From the NCBI GenBank assembly GCA_018268335.1, contig JAFDWT010000076.1, positions 9,650 to 44,844 of the forward strand: a stretch of 35,195 nt of DNA, read 5' to 3'. The notes beneath the pieces were generated by a model. It ran no database searches. It worked only from the letters and a program-made list of their open reading frames with translations, and was not told the DNA's origin. Positions 1 to 8,018 of this stretch are shown piece after piece (the first letter of the stretch is position 1; each line of letters begins with the position of its first letter). A program made the position numbers and the translations under genes. Origin of the DNA: Armatimonadota bacterium (GTDB lineage Bacteria; Armatimonadota; Fimbriimonadia; Fimbriimonadales; Fimbriimonadaceae).

Positions 1-1355
1 TTCTCCTCGGTGTAGGTGTCCAGCGGGTCGCTGACCATGGTCTGGCAGCCGGTCAGGGCGATCAGCGAAGCCCAGGCGCGGGCCTGGTCGACGCCGACGC
101 GGAGGCACATGTAGTCGGGGTCGTTGTGCCAGACGACGTTGTTCAAGTAGTGGAACTGGGCGATGTACTTCGCCGTCCGGCGCATGCTGGCGACGTCGGG
201 TCCGACGTCTTCGCCGATGCGGCAGCCGTCGGGGATGCCGGCGAGCTCGGGGATCGTGCCCCAGCATGCGAGAAGGTAGACGTCCTTGCCCCAGACGTCT
301 TTGATCTTGCTGAGCATGCGGCGGTAGGCGGTCTCCATGCTCTCGTTCTTAGCTTGGAAGTAACCCGGCGTTTTGCGATAGTTATCGTAGAGGACGTGGC
401 GGAGGGTGTCGACCTTGATGTAGTCCCAGCCCTGGTGCTTGAGCGTCTTGAAGGTGTCGAGGTATCCGGCTTGGAGGGCTTGGTCGTCCATGCCGTCGAC
501 GGCGTAGTTGACCCAGGGGCCGCGGAGTGGCTGGCCGTCGGGGCCGTTGACGTAGCGCGGGACAGATGGTGAGAGGGGGAGATAGAGCCCCACCCAGATG
601 CCGGGTGTCATGCCGTCGTTTTTGATCTTTTGGGCCAGGGATTGGAGGCCCGAAGGAAACTTGGAGTTGGCTTTCGTCCACAAGTCGGCCACCGGCTCGG
701 TGGTCTTGTAGCCTGTGGAGTCCATCTGGGGCACGCGCTGGTAGCCGTCGTCCATCTGGACGGTGTCGTAGCCATACGCCTTCAGGTGCTTGCTGAAGAA
801 GGCGCTGGCGTCGGCCATATGTTGCTCGGTGACGTCCTGCAGGTGGGCCATCCACGAGCACCAGCCCATGACCGGCTTGGTCCAGAGCGGCTTTTTCTTG
901 TCCCACAGGAAGTAGCCGAGGTGGTCGCGGTAGTAGTTTTCGTAGAGCTTGACCTGGACCTTGCCGCCCGTCGTGACGACCCGGTAGCCGCCAGGCACCT
1001 TGCGGAGGCTGACGCCCTTCGCCGAGAAGACCAGGAGCCAGTCGCCTTCGCGGTCGTAGACCGCGTCGTCGCCGGGGGTGACTGCTCCGCCGAACGTGGA
1101 GGCGAGAGCCTTGGAGGTCGAACTCATCGTCCAGGCGTCTGCGCTGGTCTGGATTGTGCCTTCAATCTGGCCGTCGAACGTTGCCAGTTGCGACCTTGTT
1201 TGGCGGCCGTTCGGCACGAATTCGGCGGTCTTGGGGCCGTGCGGGTAACCGAGAAAGAGAGGCTGGGCGGGTACCGCCTGCACTTCGTATGACTGAGGCT
1301 CGGTCGAGGCCTTGAAGACCACTTGGCCGGCGACGGCAAAGAGCAACGGATCCAC
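1..1355 (-). CDS. Alpha-galactosidase, clan GH-D (GH27/GH36-like), C-terminus beyond window
   Basis: The enzyme should remove terminal alpha-galactose from oligo- or polysaccharides. The frame is open from the left edge to a GTG at 1355, giving about 451 visible residues; an in-frame stop lies at 1371-1373, so the start cannot be much further upstream. After an N-terminal beta-rich part come the barrel motifs: WCSW, then MDDGYQ, then PSGLQSLAQKI with PGIWVG. DYIKVD carries the likely nucleophile Asp316, and RIGEDVG the likely acid/base Asp383. The R-x3-D spacing resembles GH27, while the long N-terminus resembles GH36. No convincing signal peptide is seen, so it may act inside the cell, although TTG 1346 is an alternative start. 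It is the last visible gene of the lacI operon, 69 bp after the SDR. Family-level call is firm; the exact family and the natural substrate are not. Confidence 0.85.
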   Translation of the reverse strand, partial: MDPLLFAVAGQVVFKASTEPQSYEVQAVPAQPLFLGYPHGPKTAEFVPNGRQTRSQLATFDGQIEGTIQTSADAWTMSSTSKALASTFGGAVTPGDDAVYDREGDWLLVFSAKGVSLRKVPGGYRVVTTGGKVQVKLYENYYRDHLGYFLWDKKKPLWTKPVMGWCSWMAHLQDVTEQHMADASAFFSKHLKAYGYDTVQMDDGYQRVPQMDSTGYKTTEPVADLWTKANSKFPSGLQSLAQKIKNDGMTPGIWVGLYLPLSPSVPRYVNGPDGQPLRGPWVNYAVDGMDDQALQAGYLDTFKTLKHQGWDYIKVDTLRHVLYDNYRKTPGYFQAKNESMETAYRRMLSKIKDVWGKDVYLLACWGTIPELAGIPDGCRIGEDVGPDVASMRRTAKYIAQFHYLNNVVWHNDPDYMCLRVGVDQARAWASLIALTGCQTMVSDPLDTYTEE

Positions 1356-1424
1356 TGGCCTGCAGGTTACCTACCCATGGAAAACGGCTGAGCTGTCCCC
1401 GAGGCAGGTCTGCAATCGGGAAGA

Positions 1425-2132
1425 CTAGATTTGCTTGCCTGCCCAGTCTTGCGCTCTGAACAGCTGGCCGAACGTGCCATCGTCTATAAGCACGGGCACG
1501 AGTGCCCCTGGCAAGACCGACTCGACAGCTCCCGGAGCATGAGGCCCGCCCAGGTCGGTGCGAAGCCAACCCGGATCAAGAAGGTTCATCAGGACGCCGT
1601 CGCCGTGCAGCTTGCCGGCGGTGTCATGGACAAACTTGTCGACGGCAGCCTTGGAAACGGCGTAGGCGATCAGCTCTGGCTGGTCGGCGATGCCCGATGT
1701 CACGTTGACAATGCGCCCCCACTTCCGCTCGACCATGCCCGGGATGAACGCGTGGCAGATTCGGATGAGGGCCGTCACGTTGACTTCAAAGCTAGTTCGA
1801 AAATCGGCGGCTGGGACATCCACCCAGTCGCTCCGGTATGGCGTCATGATGGCGGCGTTGTTGTAGACGATGTCGACCGGCGGCCCTTCGGCAAGTAAGC
1901 TGGCTAGCATGCTGTCGACCTGGCCGGCGTCGGCCAACTCTGCCTCGACTTGCATCGTCTGGACGCCCTTACCGGCGACGACCTCAGCTAGGTCTCTGGT
2001 GCCCGCCGAGTCCCTGCTGTGCAGGACGACGTTGCACCCAAGGTCGGCCAGCCCCATGCTGATCTGGCGGCCTATACCGCGGCTGGCCCCCGTGACCAGC
2101 GCCCACTTTCCTTGAATATTTGCTTTTTTCAT
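1425..2132 (-). CDS. Short-chain dehydrogenase/reductase (SDR)
   Basis: This is a classical SDR of 235 residues, a NAD(P)-dependent oxidoreductase of unknown substrate. The N-terminus has the Rossmann motif TGASRGIG. NNAAIM follows in the middle, and the catalytic set is the Ser of NVTSG followed by YAVSK (Tyr-x3-Lys). The start was set at ATG 2132 because MKKANIQGKWALVTG is the usual SDR beginning; a longer open frame upstream only translates the end of the GH5 gene. The start is 4 bp after the GH5 stop, with no clear Shine-Dalgarno, so translation is probably coupled. An SDR inside a glycoside hydrolase operon could oxidise or epimerise a released sugar, but that is inference. Confidence 0.85.
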   Translation of the reverse strand: MKKANIQGKWALVTGASRGIGRQISMGLADLGCNVVLHSRDSAGTRDLAEVVAGKGVQTMQVEAELADAGQVDSMLASLLAEGPPVDIVYNNAAIMTPYRSDWVDVPAADFRTSFEVNVTALIRICHAFIPGMVERKWGRIVNVTSGIADQPELIAYAVSKAAVDKFVHDTAGKLHGDGVLMNLLDPGWLRTDLGGPHAPGAVESVLPGALVPVLIDDGTFGQLFRAQDWAGKQI

Positions 2133-2136
2133 GTCG

Positions 2137-3744
2137 TTAGTCAATGGCGTCTGCCGCCCAGGCCTCAAACCCAATGTCGTCGAAGAGAAATCTGCCTTGC
2201 ACGTGCTTGTCGGCCACAAATCCCAATTGGAGTTCCACAACATGGTGTGGATCGAATCCATGGGGCTGCTTCAAATCGACCAACGGGATCGTTACCTTGT
2301 GCCACTTACCATCAAAGAGGTCCGCACAGTACTTGGTCACGGTCACTTTGTCCGTGTGGTGCTCCGGAGTGTCTAGAACAGCGCCGTTACATAGCAAGTT
2401 GATTTGTAGCGGAACAGCCTGAGATTCGGCCTTCATCCAAAACGTGAAATGCGTCGACGGCGTGATGTCCGTACCAAACATCGGGCTGGTCTTGAAGGCA
2501 AGCCAATTCCAGCCGGCGCCGATCCAGTGTGCATTGTCATCGAATGTCAACTCGACCGCGCTCGTGCCAGAGTGGGCGTCCTTTGATTGTCTCTGGATGA
2601 CCGATGTCGTGGGATTGACCCACCCCGCCCCAGCAGTAAACGACTCGCCATTCCAGACCATGTTCGTCCTTGCAACTCCAGATTGCAGAGCACCGCTTGT
2701 TTGAGCCAGAGCCTCTTTGACGTACTTGCCCCAATACGGTGTCGGCTTGTAGTCCCAGGCACTGATCAAACACGGTGAGGCACTTGGGTGGAAGCTCCAG
2801 GCGGTCCAGCTCAGCTGATGACGCTGGATGTAGGCGAGCACGTCCGGCGCCCAATTCTCTGTGTAAACATTTTCGTGTGGCGGGTCACCAGGTTTCCAGG
2901 GCTTCGTGCCGACTTCGCCGACAAACACCGGGAACTTGGCAATGACAGGGGTAACGTGAGTGTCCCAATCCTTTTTCCAAGGATAGATGTGGGTGGCGTA
3001 CATCACGCCCTGCCCGATTTTGTCTGTCAGTGAATGTCCTTGAACGATGCCCCGTAAGTCGTATGCCCAGTCCAGACCGCCAGCGACGACCACGTTGTGA
3101 GCACCTGTTGAACGCACGGCGTCGAGCATGGCCTGCATTCCGGGTGTGTGATATTGCAGATGAAGCCCACGTGTCGGATCGCCGTTTCGCTCGTCGACCA
3201 GCCCGCCCTTTTGCCACACGTCCCAGTTGACGTCGTGTGGTTCGTTGTAAAGGTCGAACATCACTGCTGAGTTGTTGGCATACCGTTTGGCAATGTCCTT
3301 CCAGAAGGTGATGGAATTGTCGTCCGGCATGCAGTGCTGTGCGACGTTCTGTCCCCACTTGCCGCCGTCAGACCAGTGCAAATCCAAGAGGACATAGCCC
3401 CCTTTCTCGGCGATGCGGCGCACCACAGAGTCCACAAGATTCCGATGCGCCAATCCTTTGTCCTTGGCGCGTGAACCTTTGTAGTAGCCAAACCAGACGT
3501 CTTGGGCCAAGGGCACCCGGATCAACTTAGCTTTCCAGTCGCCCAAGGCGGTATCCAACGACTGCATGAAATGGTTGCCTTTCGGATCCCACTCGAGACT
3601 CGGAATGTTGACTCCCTGCAGCCTGACCAGCTGTCCTTTCGGGTTTTCCAAGTGATTGCCGACGACATGTAGCCGTGCTGGGGCGGCGTAACCAATTGAA
3701 GCCAACGCCCAACAAGACAGTAAGGCATCTAGTCGCGCACTCAT
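2137..3744 (-). CDS. Secreted GH5-like glycoside hydrolase with C-terminal CBM-like module
   Basis: Predicted 535-residue secreted endo-glycosidase (cellulase/mannanase superfamily). Residues 1-20 form a signal peptide ending near GYA-AP. The TIM barrel spans about 25-360: VRLQGVNIPSLEW, LLDLHWSDGG near 119-128, the acid/base Glu168 in LYNEPHD, and the nucleophile Glu277 in FVGEVGT, followed by WTAWSF. Residues about 375-535 look like a jelly-roll carbohydrate-binding or accessory domain (AVELTFDDN, THFTFWMKAES, FDDIGFEAW). ATG 3744 was chosen because its TGA-overlapping ATGA junction with the upstream gene and the signal peptide agree. Substrate (beta-mannan, beta-glucan or another) cannot be read from the sequence; the nearby alpha-galactosidase makes galactomannan attractive. 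Confidence 0.85.
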   Translation of the reverse strand: MSARLDALLSCWALASIGYAAPARLHVVGNHLENPKGQLVRLQGVNIPSLEWDPKGNHFMQSLDTALGDWKAKLIRVPLAQDVWFGYYKGSRAKDKGLAHRNLVDSVVRRIAEKGGYVLLDLHWSDGGKWGQNVAQHCMPDDNSITFWKDIAKRYANNSAVMFDLYNEPHDVNWDVWQKGGLVDERNGDPTRGLHLQYHTPGMQAMLDAVRSTGAHNVVVAGGLDWAYDLRGIVQGHSLTDKIGQGVMYATHIYPWKKDWDTHVTPVIAKFPVFVGEVGTKPWKPGDPPHENVYTENWAPDVLAYIQRHQLSWTAWSFHPSASPCLISAWDYKPTPYWGKYVKEALAQTSGALQSGVARTNMVWNGESFTAGAGWVNPTTSVIQRQSKDAHSGTSAVELTFDDNAHWIGAGWNWLAFKTSPMFGTDITPSTHFTFWMKAESQAVPLQINLLCNGAVLDTPEHHTDKVTVTKYCADLFDGKWHKVTIPLVDLKQPHGFDPHHVVELQLGFVADKHVQGRFLFDDIGFEAWAADAID

Positions 3745-4337
3745 CGCCACATCTCCTTGGAAGGCTCGGAATAGTTGCTCGAAACCTGCTTGAGAGAGCA
3801 TTGGGCGAACCAATAGGTTTGGCCAGGAACTGTCCCCAGATTCGTGAACGTGATGCGAGCGTTGGTGTCGTCCCAAGGGCCGGTGAACGCAAACTTCAGT
3901 TCCTTCCATTTGGTCGTGACAGGCAGTTCACTCGCGGCACCATGGTGTTCCCAAGGTTCATGGTTCTGCATACAGTTCACAGTAATGACTCCCGCTTTCG
4001 CCGCCTTTACCCAGTAGGTGAGCTCGTACTTCGCCCCTTTTTGAATCGTCAAGCCACCTTGATAAAGCTGGAGTCGCCAAGGCTTGTCTCCAACGGATAC
4101 GACTCTGATTTTCACGGAAGAACCCCGGTCTGGTCTGTCGTGAGCGACCATCACCTCGCCCTTGGCGCCAGATTCCTCTAAGACCCATGGTTTCAGATCT
4201 TTCGCAAAGCTTCCGTTTAGAAGCATGTCTGCCTTGGCAACAGGTGGTGACTGAGTCAGTGGAAGCAAGAGGCAAGCCGAAGCGAGGCAAAGGAGGTGGT
4301 TTGACTCCTTAGTTGCAAGATGAGCGCGGTGCTTCAT
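3741..4337 (-). CDS. Secreted CBM4/9-like carbohydrate-binding protein
   Basis: A 198-residue protein with an N-terminal hydrophobic export signal (about 14-37, LLCLASACLLLPL, cleavage near AKA-D) followed by one jelly-roll domain of the CBM4/CBM9 type: LLNGSFAKDLKPWVLEES at the start, the central KYELTYWVKAA strand and WKELKFAFTG. No catalytic residues are recognisable, so it is probably a stand-alone glycan-binding partner of the GH5 enzyme. ATG 4337 overlaps the lacI stop (ATGA), and its own stop overlaps the GH5 start in the same way, so all three are translationally coupled. A Cys in the signal (LASAC) could be a lipobox, which would anchor the protein in a membrane, but it lacks a typical downstream context. 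Confidence 0.7.
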   Translation of the reverse strand: MKHRAHLATKESNHLLCLASACLLLPLTQSPPVAKADMLLNGSFAKDLKPWVLEESGAKGEVMVAHDRPDRGSSVKIRVVSVGDKPWRLQLYQGGLTIQKGAKYELTYWVKAAKAGVITVNCMQNHEPWEHHGAASELPVTTKWKELKFAFTGPWDDTNARITFTNLGTVPGQTYWFAQCSLKQVSSNYSEPSKEMWR

Positions 4338-5395
4338 GTTCTTTTGTCCAAAATGGGGCGAGATAGACTCGATGTCAAAGGTCTTTGCCGTGGTGCCGTG
4401 CACGAAGAGCGCACGATCAATTGAGGTGTCAGCACTATCTGTCGAGGCAAAGACTCCTCCGCCTGACCACGGACCAAGACGAGCAGCAGGTCGACAAAGG
4501 CGGCCGAGAGTGGCTCGATGTGCCCGCCTACAGTCGTCAGCCGAGGCGTCAAATAAGTCGCCAAATCCAAATCGTCGAAGCCTACGACCGTCATGTCCTG
4601 TGGGATCGAGACTCCTGCGTCCCCGAGGTGCTTGTAGGTGAGTGCGGCCAGGGAATCTTGGTAGGCAAATATGGCTGTCGGAGGATCATCAAGAGCCAAT
4701 AGCTTCGTGACTCCAACATAAACCTCTTCATCGGATGCGGCTTCTAGAGCCAACGTTTCGCTCAGAGGTACGCCGCCTTCTTCGAGGGCCCTTCGAAATC
4801 CGACCAACCGGTCATACGGTCCGCGATGTGGTGGTTTCCCCAGCAAGGCGATGCGACGATGGCCGAGCTCCACCAAGTGCCGTCCCAAGGCATAGCCGCC
4901 TTTGGCGTCGTCCCCAGTCACGAGGTTGAATTCTTCGGCCCCGTCAACCCATCCCATAAGGACGACCGGAGTCTTGGAGGCCGACATGGCAAGGACCTGC
5001 TCGCGGGCGACGATTCCCCTTTCGCCTGTTACCAAGAGGATTCCGTCGGCACGATGCTCGCGGAGCGATGCGACACACTGGGCCTCTGCATCCTGCTCGG
5101 ATCCACTTAGGTGCAACTGCAAGCTAAAGCCAGCGGCCTTGACAGCGTCGGCGACATGCTGCACCAACTTCGGGTAGTACGGGTTAGAGACTTCGGGGAC
5201 GATGAGGCCGATTGTGCTAGTTGAGCGGACTTTGAGGTTACGGGCGACTTGGTTGACTTGGTAGCCCGATTCCGCAGCCAGCTTTTGAATTCGATCCCTG
5301 GTTTCCACACTGATCAATGGGCTCCCAGCGAGTGCGCGAGACACTGTCGAGTGGGAGACGCCTGCCTGACGTGCAATGTCCTCCAGTCGCACCAT
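4334..5395 (-). CDS. LacI-family transcriptional regulator
   Basis: A full-length LacI/GalR regulator of 353 residues. Residues 1-50 are the helix-turn-helix and hinge: LEDIARQAGVSHSTVSRAL, then an NQVARNLKV hinge region. The effector domain follows from about 60 (STIGLIVPEVSNPYYPKL) and is of the periplasmic-binding-protein type, so a sugar is the likely inducer. Start at ATG 5395 gives the usual MVRLEDIA N-terminus. It is the first gene of the glycan operon and overlaps the next by ATGA. Two identical inverted 14-bp operators upstream, one covering the likely transcription start, indicate autoregulation of the whole operon. Confidence 0.93.
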   Translation of the reverse strand: MVRLEDIARQAGVSHSTVSRALAGSPLISVETRDRIQKLAAESGYQVNQVARNLKVRSTSTIGLIVPEVSNPYYPKLVQHVADAVKAAGFSLQLHLSGSEQDAEAQCVASLREHRADGILLVTGERGIVAREQVLAMSASKTPVVLMGWVDGAEEFNLVTGDDAKGGYALGRHLVELGHRRIALLGKPPHRGPYDRLVGFRRALEEGGVPLSETLALEAASDEEVYVGVTKLLALDDPPTAIFAYQDSLAALTYKHLGDAGVSIPQDMTVVGFDDLDLATYLTPRLTTVGGHIEPLSAAFVDLLLVLVRGQAEESLPRQIVLTPQLIVRSSCTAPRQRPLTSSLSRPILDKRT

Positions 5396-5420
5396 CAGTT
5401 TATGTGGCTCCCCGACGCCA

Positions 5421-5434
5421 TGCACACGATTGCA
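5421..5434. promoter_or_regulatory. LacI-type operator O1
   Basis: TGCACACGATTGCA is an imperfect palindrome with the central CG and TGCA ends typical of LacI/GalR operators. It covers the expected transcription start of lacI, about 7 nt after the -10 box. It is an exact inverted copy of the second site at 5454-5467. Confidence 0.75.
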
Positions 5435-5437
5435 GAC

Positions 5438-5468
5438 ATTCTACTTCATGTTGTGCAATCGTGTGCAA
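5438..5468 (-). promoter_or_regulatory. Promoter of the lacI glycan operon
   Basis: On the minus strand, TAGAAT (5443-5438) matches the sigma-70 -10 consensus. TTGCAC (5468-5463) is a possible -35, at a slightly long 19-bp spacing. The start would fall near 5431, inside O1, and the -35 lies inside O2, so a bound repressor would block RNA polymerase. The leader would be about 36 nt and shows no obvious Shine-Dalgarno. Confidence 0.6.
5454..5467. promoter_or_regulatory. LacI-type operator O2
   Basis: TGCAATCGTGTGCA is the exact reverse complement of O1. Its centre is 33 bp from that of O1, about three helical turns, so two repressor dimers could sit on the same face or bridge. It overlaps the presumed -35 region. 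Confidence 0.75.
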
Positions 5469-5605
5469 GCTGTAGACGAGATGATCCTCAACATCACCTC
5501 CGAGATCGCATCGTCAGGAGGGAATCTTGAGACTCTGGGCCCTGGAGTCCAAGGCCTTCAACTCGGCAGTTTGCCAGCTCTGACTGGCGGACTCGACCGG
5601 TAGCA
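5469..5605. other. Non-coding stretch between operator O2 and the GH99-like gene
   Basis: No gene is convincing here. A 40-codon open frame on the plus strand (5481-5603) has no ribosome binding site and no recognisable content. A short GCCAG/CTGGC inverted repeat near 5575-5591 could be a weak terminator for the minus-strand gene ending at 5606, but there is no T-run. Confidence 0.4.
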
Positions 5606-6784
5606 CTACTTCGTGCCGAGCTTATCCGGTCTGGGGTGGAGCACAACCTTGACGGCGTCTAGATATCCGAACTTACTCACCGTGTCGGGCTCGAGGTAGC
5701 TGCCTTCGGTCCACTCGTTCCAGCAGTTGATGTTGAGCACACGGGGGCCGTGGGGCTGCTTCAGGAGGCGGTCTTTGGTGAGTTGGAGGGCTTCGCGAAA
5801 CCGCTCGGGGGTGTTGCCGGACATGGTGTTCATGAACGGGTAACCGACATTTTCGAAGGCGTCCCGCTGGTCGGCGCGGGGGCTGGAGTCCCAGCCCATC
5901 GTCACGTTGGGAAAGTAGGGGACGGCGTATTGTTGGGCAGCCGAATCCCAAAAGGCGAAGTACCGGTCCCGGACGTAGTTGTAGTCCGTTTGCTGCTGGG
6001 GCAGGCCGACGTGGTGGATCCAAACATATGAGGTCACCGAATCAAATCCCAGGTCTTTGATGAGCTTGGGCATGTCGGTCGGTTGGCTTTCACCGGGCAG
6101 GATGGGCTGACCCCAGACGACGGCGTTCAGGTGGACGCCGGGGAGACCAGCCTTGCGAGCCTTAGCCCGGAGTTGGTCAAGAGCTTGGCGAGTGGCGGCG
6201 ACGGAGCCAAAGCTCTGCACCAGCTTCTCCAGCTCATAGATGGAGAAGTAAGGCTTGCCGTCGACCTTCCAATAGTTCGGTTTCCGAAAGTAATCGCGGA
6301 CGATGTGGTCGCCGATCTTTTCGAAGGTCTCCGGCTTGACGCGGCCAGGGTAGAGAAGTTTCTGTGGCGCGCCCTTGCGGTAGGGGTGGATGTCGATCCA
6401 GTCGTGGTTGGCCCACATGAGGGCGAACTGGACGCGCTTGTTGTTCTTGGCTTTGAGGTAGCCGTTGTCGATCGGCCGCTCCAGGAACGGGCCGTCGTCG
6501 TAGGAGTACCAGTCGAAGATGAAGGCGTCGATCCCGTGGTCCGCGGCCGCGTCGATCTTCCGGGCCATGGCCTTTGGGTCAGATTCGTCGGTGTATCCCC
6601 AGAGCGGCACGTTGGGTTGGTGGTGGCCGGGGAAGCGCGGTTTGGCGGCTTTGACCAGTTCCCATTCCGACCAGTCTTTGCCCTTCAGCTTGGTATTGCG
6701 GGCGTCGCCCGGGTGGTAGTTGCCAAAGTAGTAGCAGGCGACGGTCACCTTGTCTGCGGGAGCCAAGGTGACCGAAGCGAGCAC
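5606..6784 (-). CDS. WbsX / GH99-like glycan-acting protein
   Basis: This 392-residue protein matches the family named glycosyltransferase WbsX or GH99-like: YYFGNYHPGD near the start, WSEWELVKAAKPRFPGHHQP, PLWGYTDESDP, then FDWYSYDDG, ALMWANHDW, and the C-terminal WNEWTEGSYLEPD signature. Members act on glycans (endo-mannosidase-like fold); whether this one is hydrolase or transferase is not decidable. The start is problematic. GTG 6784 is the only standard start before the in-frame TAA at 6815-6817, but codons upstream of it encode a hydrophobic, signal-like run (ILSASLVLASV). An ATT at 6805-6803 has AAGG about 10 nt before it. It follows a PhnB-like gene on the same strand by 30 bp. Confidence 0.75.
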   Translation of the reverse strand: MLASVTLAPADKVTVACYYFGNYHPGDARNTKLKGKDWSEWELVKAAKPRFPGHHQPNVPLWGYTDESDPKAMARKIDAAADHGIDAFIFDWYSYDDGPFLERPIDNGYLKAKNNKRVQFALMWANHDWIDIHPYRKGAPQKLLYPGRVKPETFEKIGDHIVRDYFRKPNYWKVDGKPYFSIYELEKLVQSFGSVAATRQALDQLRAKARKAGLPGVHLNAVVWGQPILPGESQPTDMPKLIKDLGFDSVTSYVWIHHVGLPQQQTDYNYVRDRYFAFWDSAAQQYAVPYFPNVTMGWDSSPRADQRDAFENVGYPFMNTMSGNTPERFREALQLTKDRLLKQPHGPRVLNINCWNEWTEGSYLEPDTVSKFGYLDAVKVVLHPRPDKLGTK

Positions 6785-6814
6785 GAGCGATGCGGAGAGA
6801 ATCGTTTGGCCGCC

Positions 6815-7231
6815 TTACGAAAGGGGGACGCTGAGCATCCAGTCGACACCGAACTGGTCTTTGACCATGCCAAATCGCGAGCCCCAGAAAGTGTCGGAGA
6901 GCGGCATGTTGACCGCGCCGCCTTCCAGGAGCTTGTTGTAAAGGGCGTCCTGTTCGGCGACGCTCGTGCACTCCAGGTAGACGCTGAAGTTGTTGCCCGG
7001 CTTGTATTCGCTTGGAGCGCACCAGTCTGATGCCATGACGGTCACGCCCGGGGCGTCGAGCTGGGCGTGCATAACGAGGTTTTCCATGCCGGGCATCTGC
7101 TCGGCCATGGGGGTGTCGGCGACGTTCATGACCATCAGTTCGCCGCCGAAGCAGGTCTTGTAGAACTCCATGGCCTGGAGGCAGTTGTCTTTGAAGTGGA
7201 TGTAGACGTTAGCTTTGGCGACGTTGCTCAT
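6815..7231 (-). CDS. VOC superfamily protein, PhnB/YjdN-like
   Basis: A 138-residue single-chain VOC (glyoxalase/bleomycin-resistance fold) protein. NVYIHFKDNCLQAMEFYKTCFGGEL at the N-terminus and FWGSRFGMVKDQFGVDWML at the C-terminus are the signatures of the PhnB-like subgroup; the function of most members is unknown. The start is ATG 7231 with AAGGAG 12 nt upstream, one of the few strong ribosome binding sites in this window. A possible -10 (TATGAT, minus strand 7269-7264) precedes it. The next gene downstream on the same strand is the GH99-like one, in the same reading frame only 10 codons after the stop. Confidence 0.85.
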   Translation of the reverse strand: MSNVAKANVYIHFKDNCLQAMEFYKTCFGGELMVMNVADTPMAEQMPGMENLVMHAQLDAPGVTVMASDWCAPSEYKPGNNFSVYLECTSVAEQDALYNKLLEGGAVNMPLSDTFWGSRFGMVKDQFGVDWMLSVPLS

Positions 7232-7282
7232 GTCTTGGCTTTCTCCTTTTAAGCAGAGGCCGTCATCATACTCGGGCGACGT

Positions 7283-7954
7283 TTACCCTTGGCGCTTCAC
7301 CATCTCGGCGATCCAGATCGGCGCATAGGGTGACGTGCAGCCTTTCGAGACCGGATAGTCCTTGAACGCTCCGATCTTTTCGCCGATAGCCAGGGCTCGA
7401 CGCCGGTGTTCCGCGTGGTGGATCCCGATCTCGGCCAAGCAATAGTTCATCGTCCACTGCGCGACAGGCGAGGCCGACGGCATCTCTTTCTCGACCCGGT
7501 CTAAGAGGGCAGCTAGGTCGAGGCTTGCCGGGTCTTTGAGGACCTTCTCTGTTGTCAGACTCCAGCCCATTCGAACGGTGAAATCGTGCTTTGAGGCCAT
7601 CCAGGCTTCGCGGCGTGACTCCTTGTCGGGGTGCTGTTTGACGACGTTGCTGAGCCAGTCTGCGACATGGGCGACGGTGACAGAGCCGACCAACTCGTCC
7701 AGATCGGCCAAGGAGAGTTGGCGGGGTTTCATCAGCAGCGTCGCCAAGAGTCGGGCGTCCAGGTTGCCGGTCGCCCACAGCTCTTTAGCCAGTTCAGGGT
7801 TCGCCTTGATCTCCTTGGCCAGCGCGCGGATGTCGCCGCTCTTGGCACCGAACTGATTGTCGCCAGCACCGTTCTTGGCGTTGTGCTTGTAGATCATCTC
7901 GTTGCGCATCCCTTGCAAGCGGGCCATCACATCGTCGCAGGTCATGGGTGGCAT
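7283..7954 (-). CDS. DNA alkylation repair protein, AlkD-like
   Basis: A 223-residue all-helical protein of the DNA alkylation repair (AlkD/HEAT-like) family, whose studied members excise alkylated bases without flipping them. Family signatures are NQFGAKSGDIRALAKEIK, LATGNLDARLLATLL with LW before it, and WMASKHDFTVRMGW followed by LAEIGIHHAEHRRRAL. The C-terminus PYAPIWIAEMVKRQ is also typical. ATG 7954 gives MPPMTCDDVMARLQ; ATG 7945 is an equally acceptable alternative, and no ribosome binding site decides between them. It is divergent from the DinB-like gene at 8019. Confidence 0.8.
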   Translation of the reverse strand: MPPMTCDDVMARLQGMRNEMIYKHNAKNGAGDNQFGAKSGDIRALAKEIKANPELAKELWATGNLDARLLATLLMKPRQLSLADLDELVGSVTVAHVADWLSNVVKQHPDKESRREAWMASKHDFTVRMGWSLTTEKVLKDPASLDLAALLDRVEKEMPSASPVAQWTMNYCLAEIGIHHAEHRRRALAIGEKIGAFKDYPVSKGCTSPYAPIWIAEMVKRQG

Positions 7955-8005
7955 TTTACAGGGCGCACGATGCAAAGGGACTGGAATTTGTCATGTAGAC
8001 AAAAC

Positions 8006-8011
8006 TATACT
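8006..8011 (+). promoter_or_regulatory. -10 box of a likely leaderless promoter (DinB-like gene)
   Basis: TATACT ends 7 nt before the ATG at 8019, so transcription would begin at or next to the start codon. There is no Shine-Dalgarno. Confidence 0.5.
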
Positions 8012-8018
8012 GGCAGCC

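Noticed and set aside
5575-5591. GCCAG/CTGGC hairpin as terminator of the GH99-like gene
   Set aside because: Only 5 bp of stem and no T-run; such repeats arise often in GC-rich DNA.
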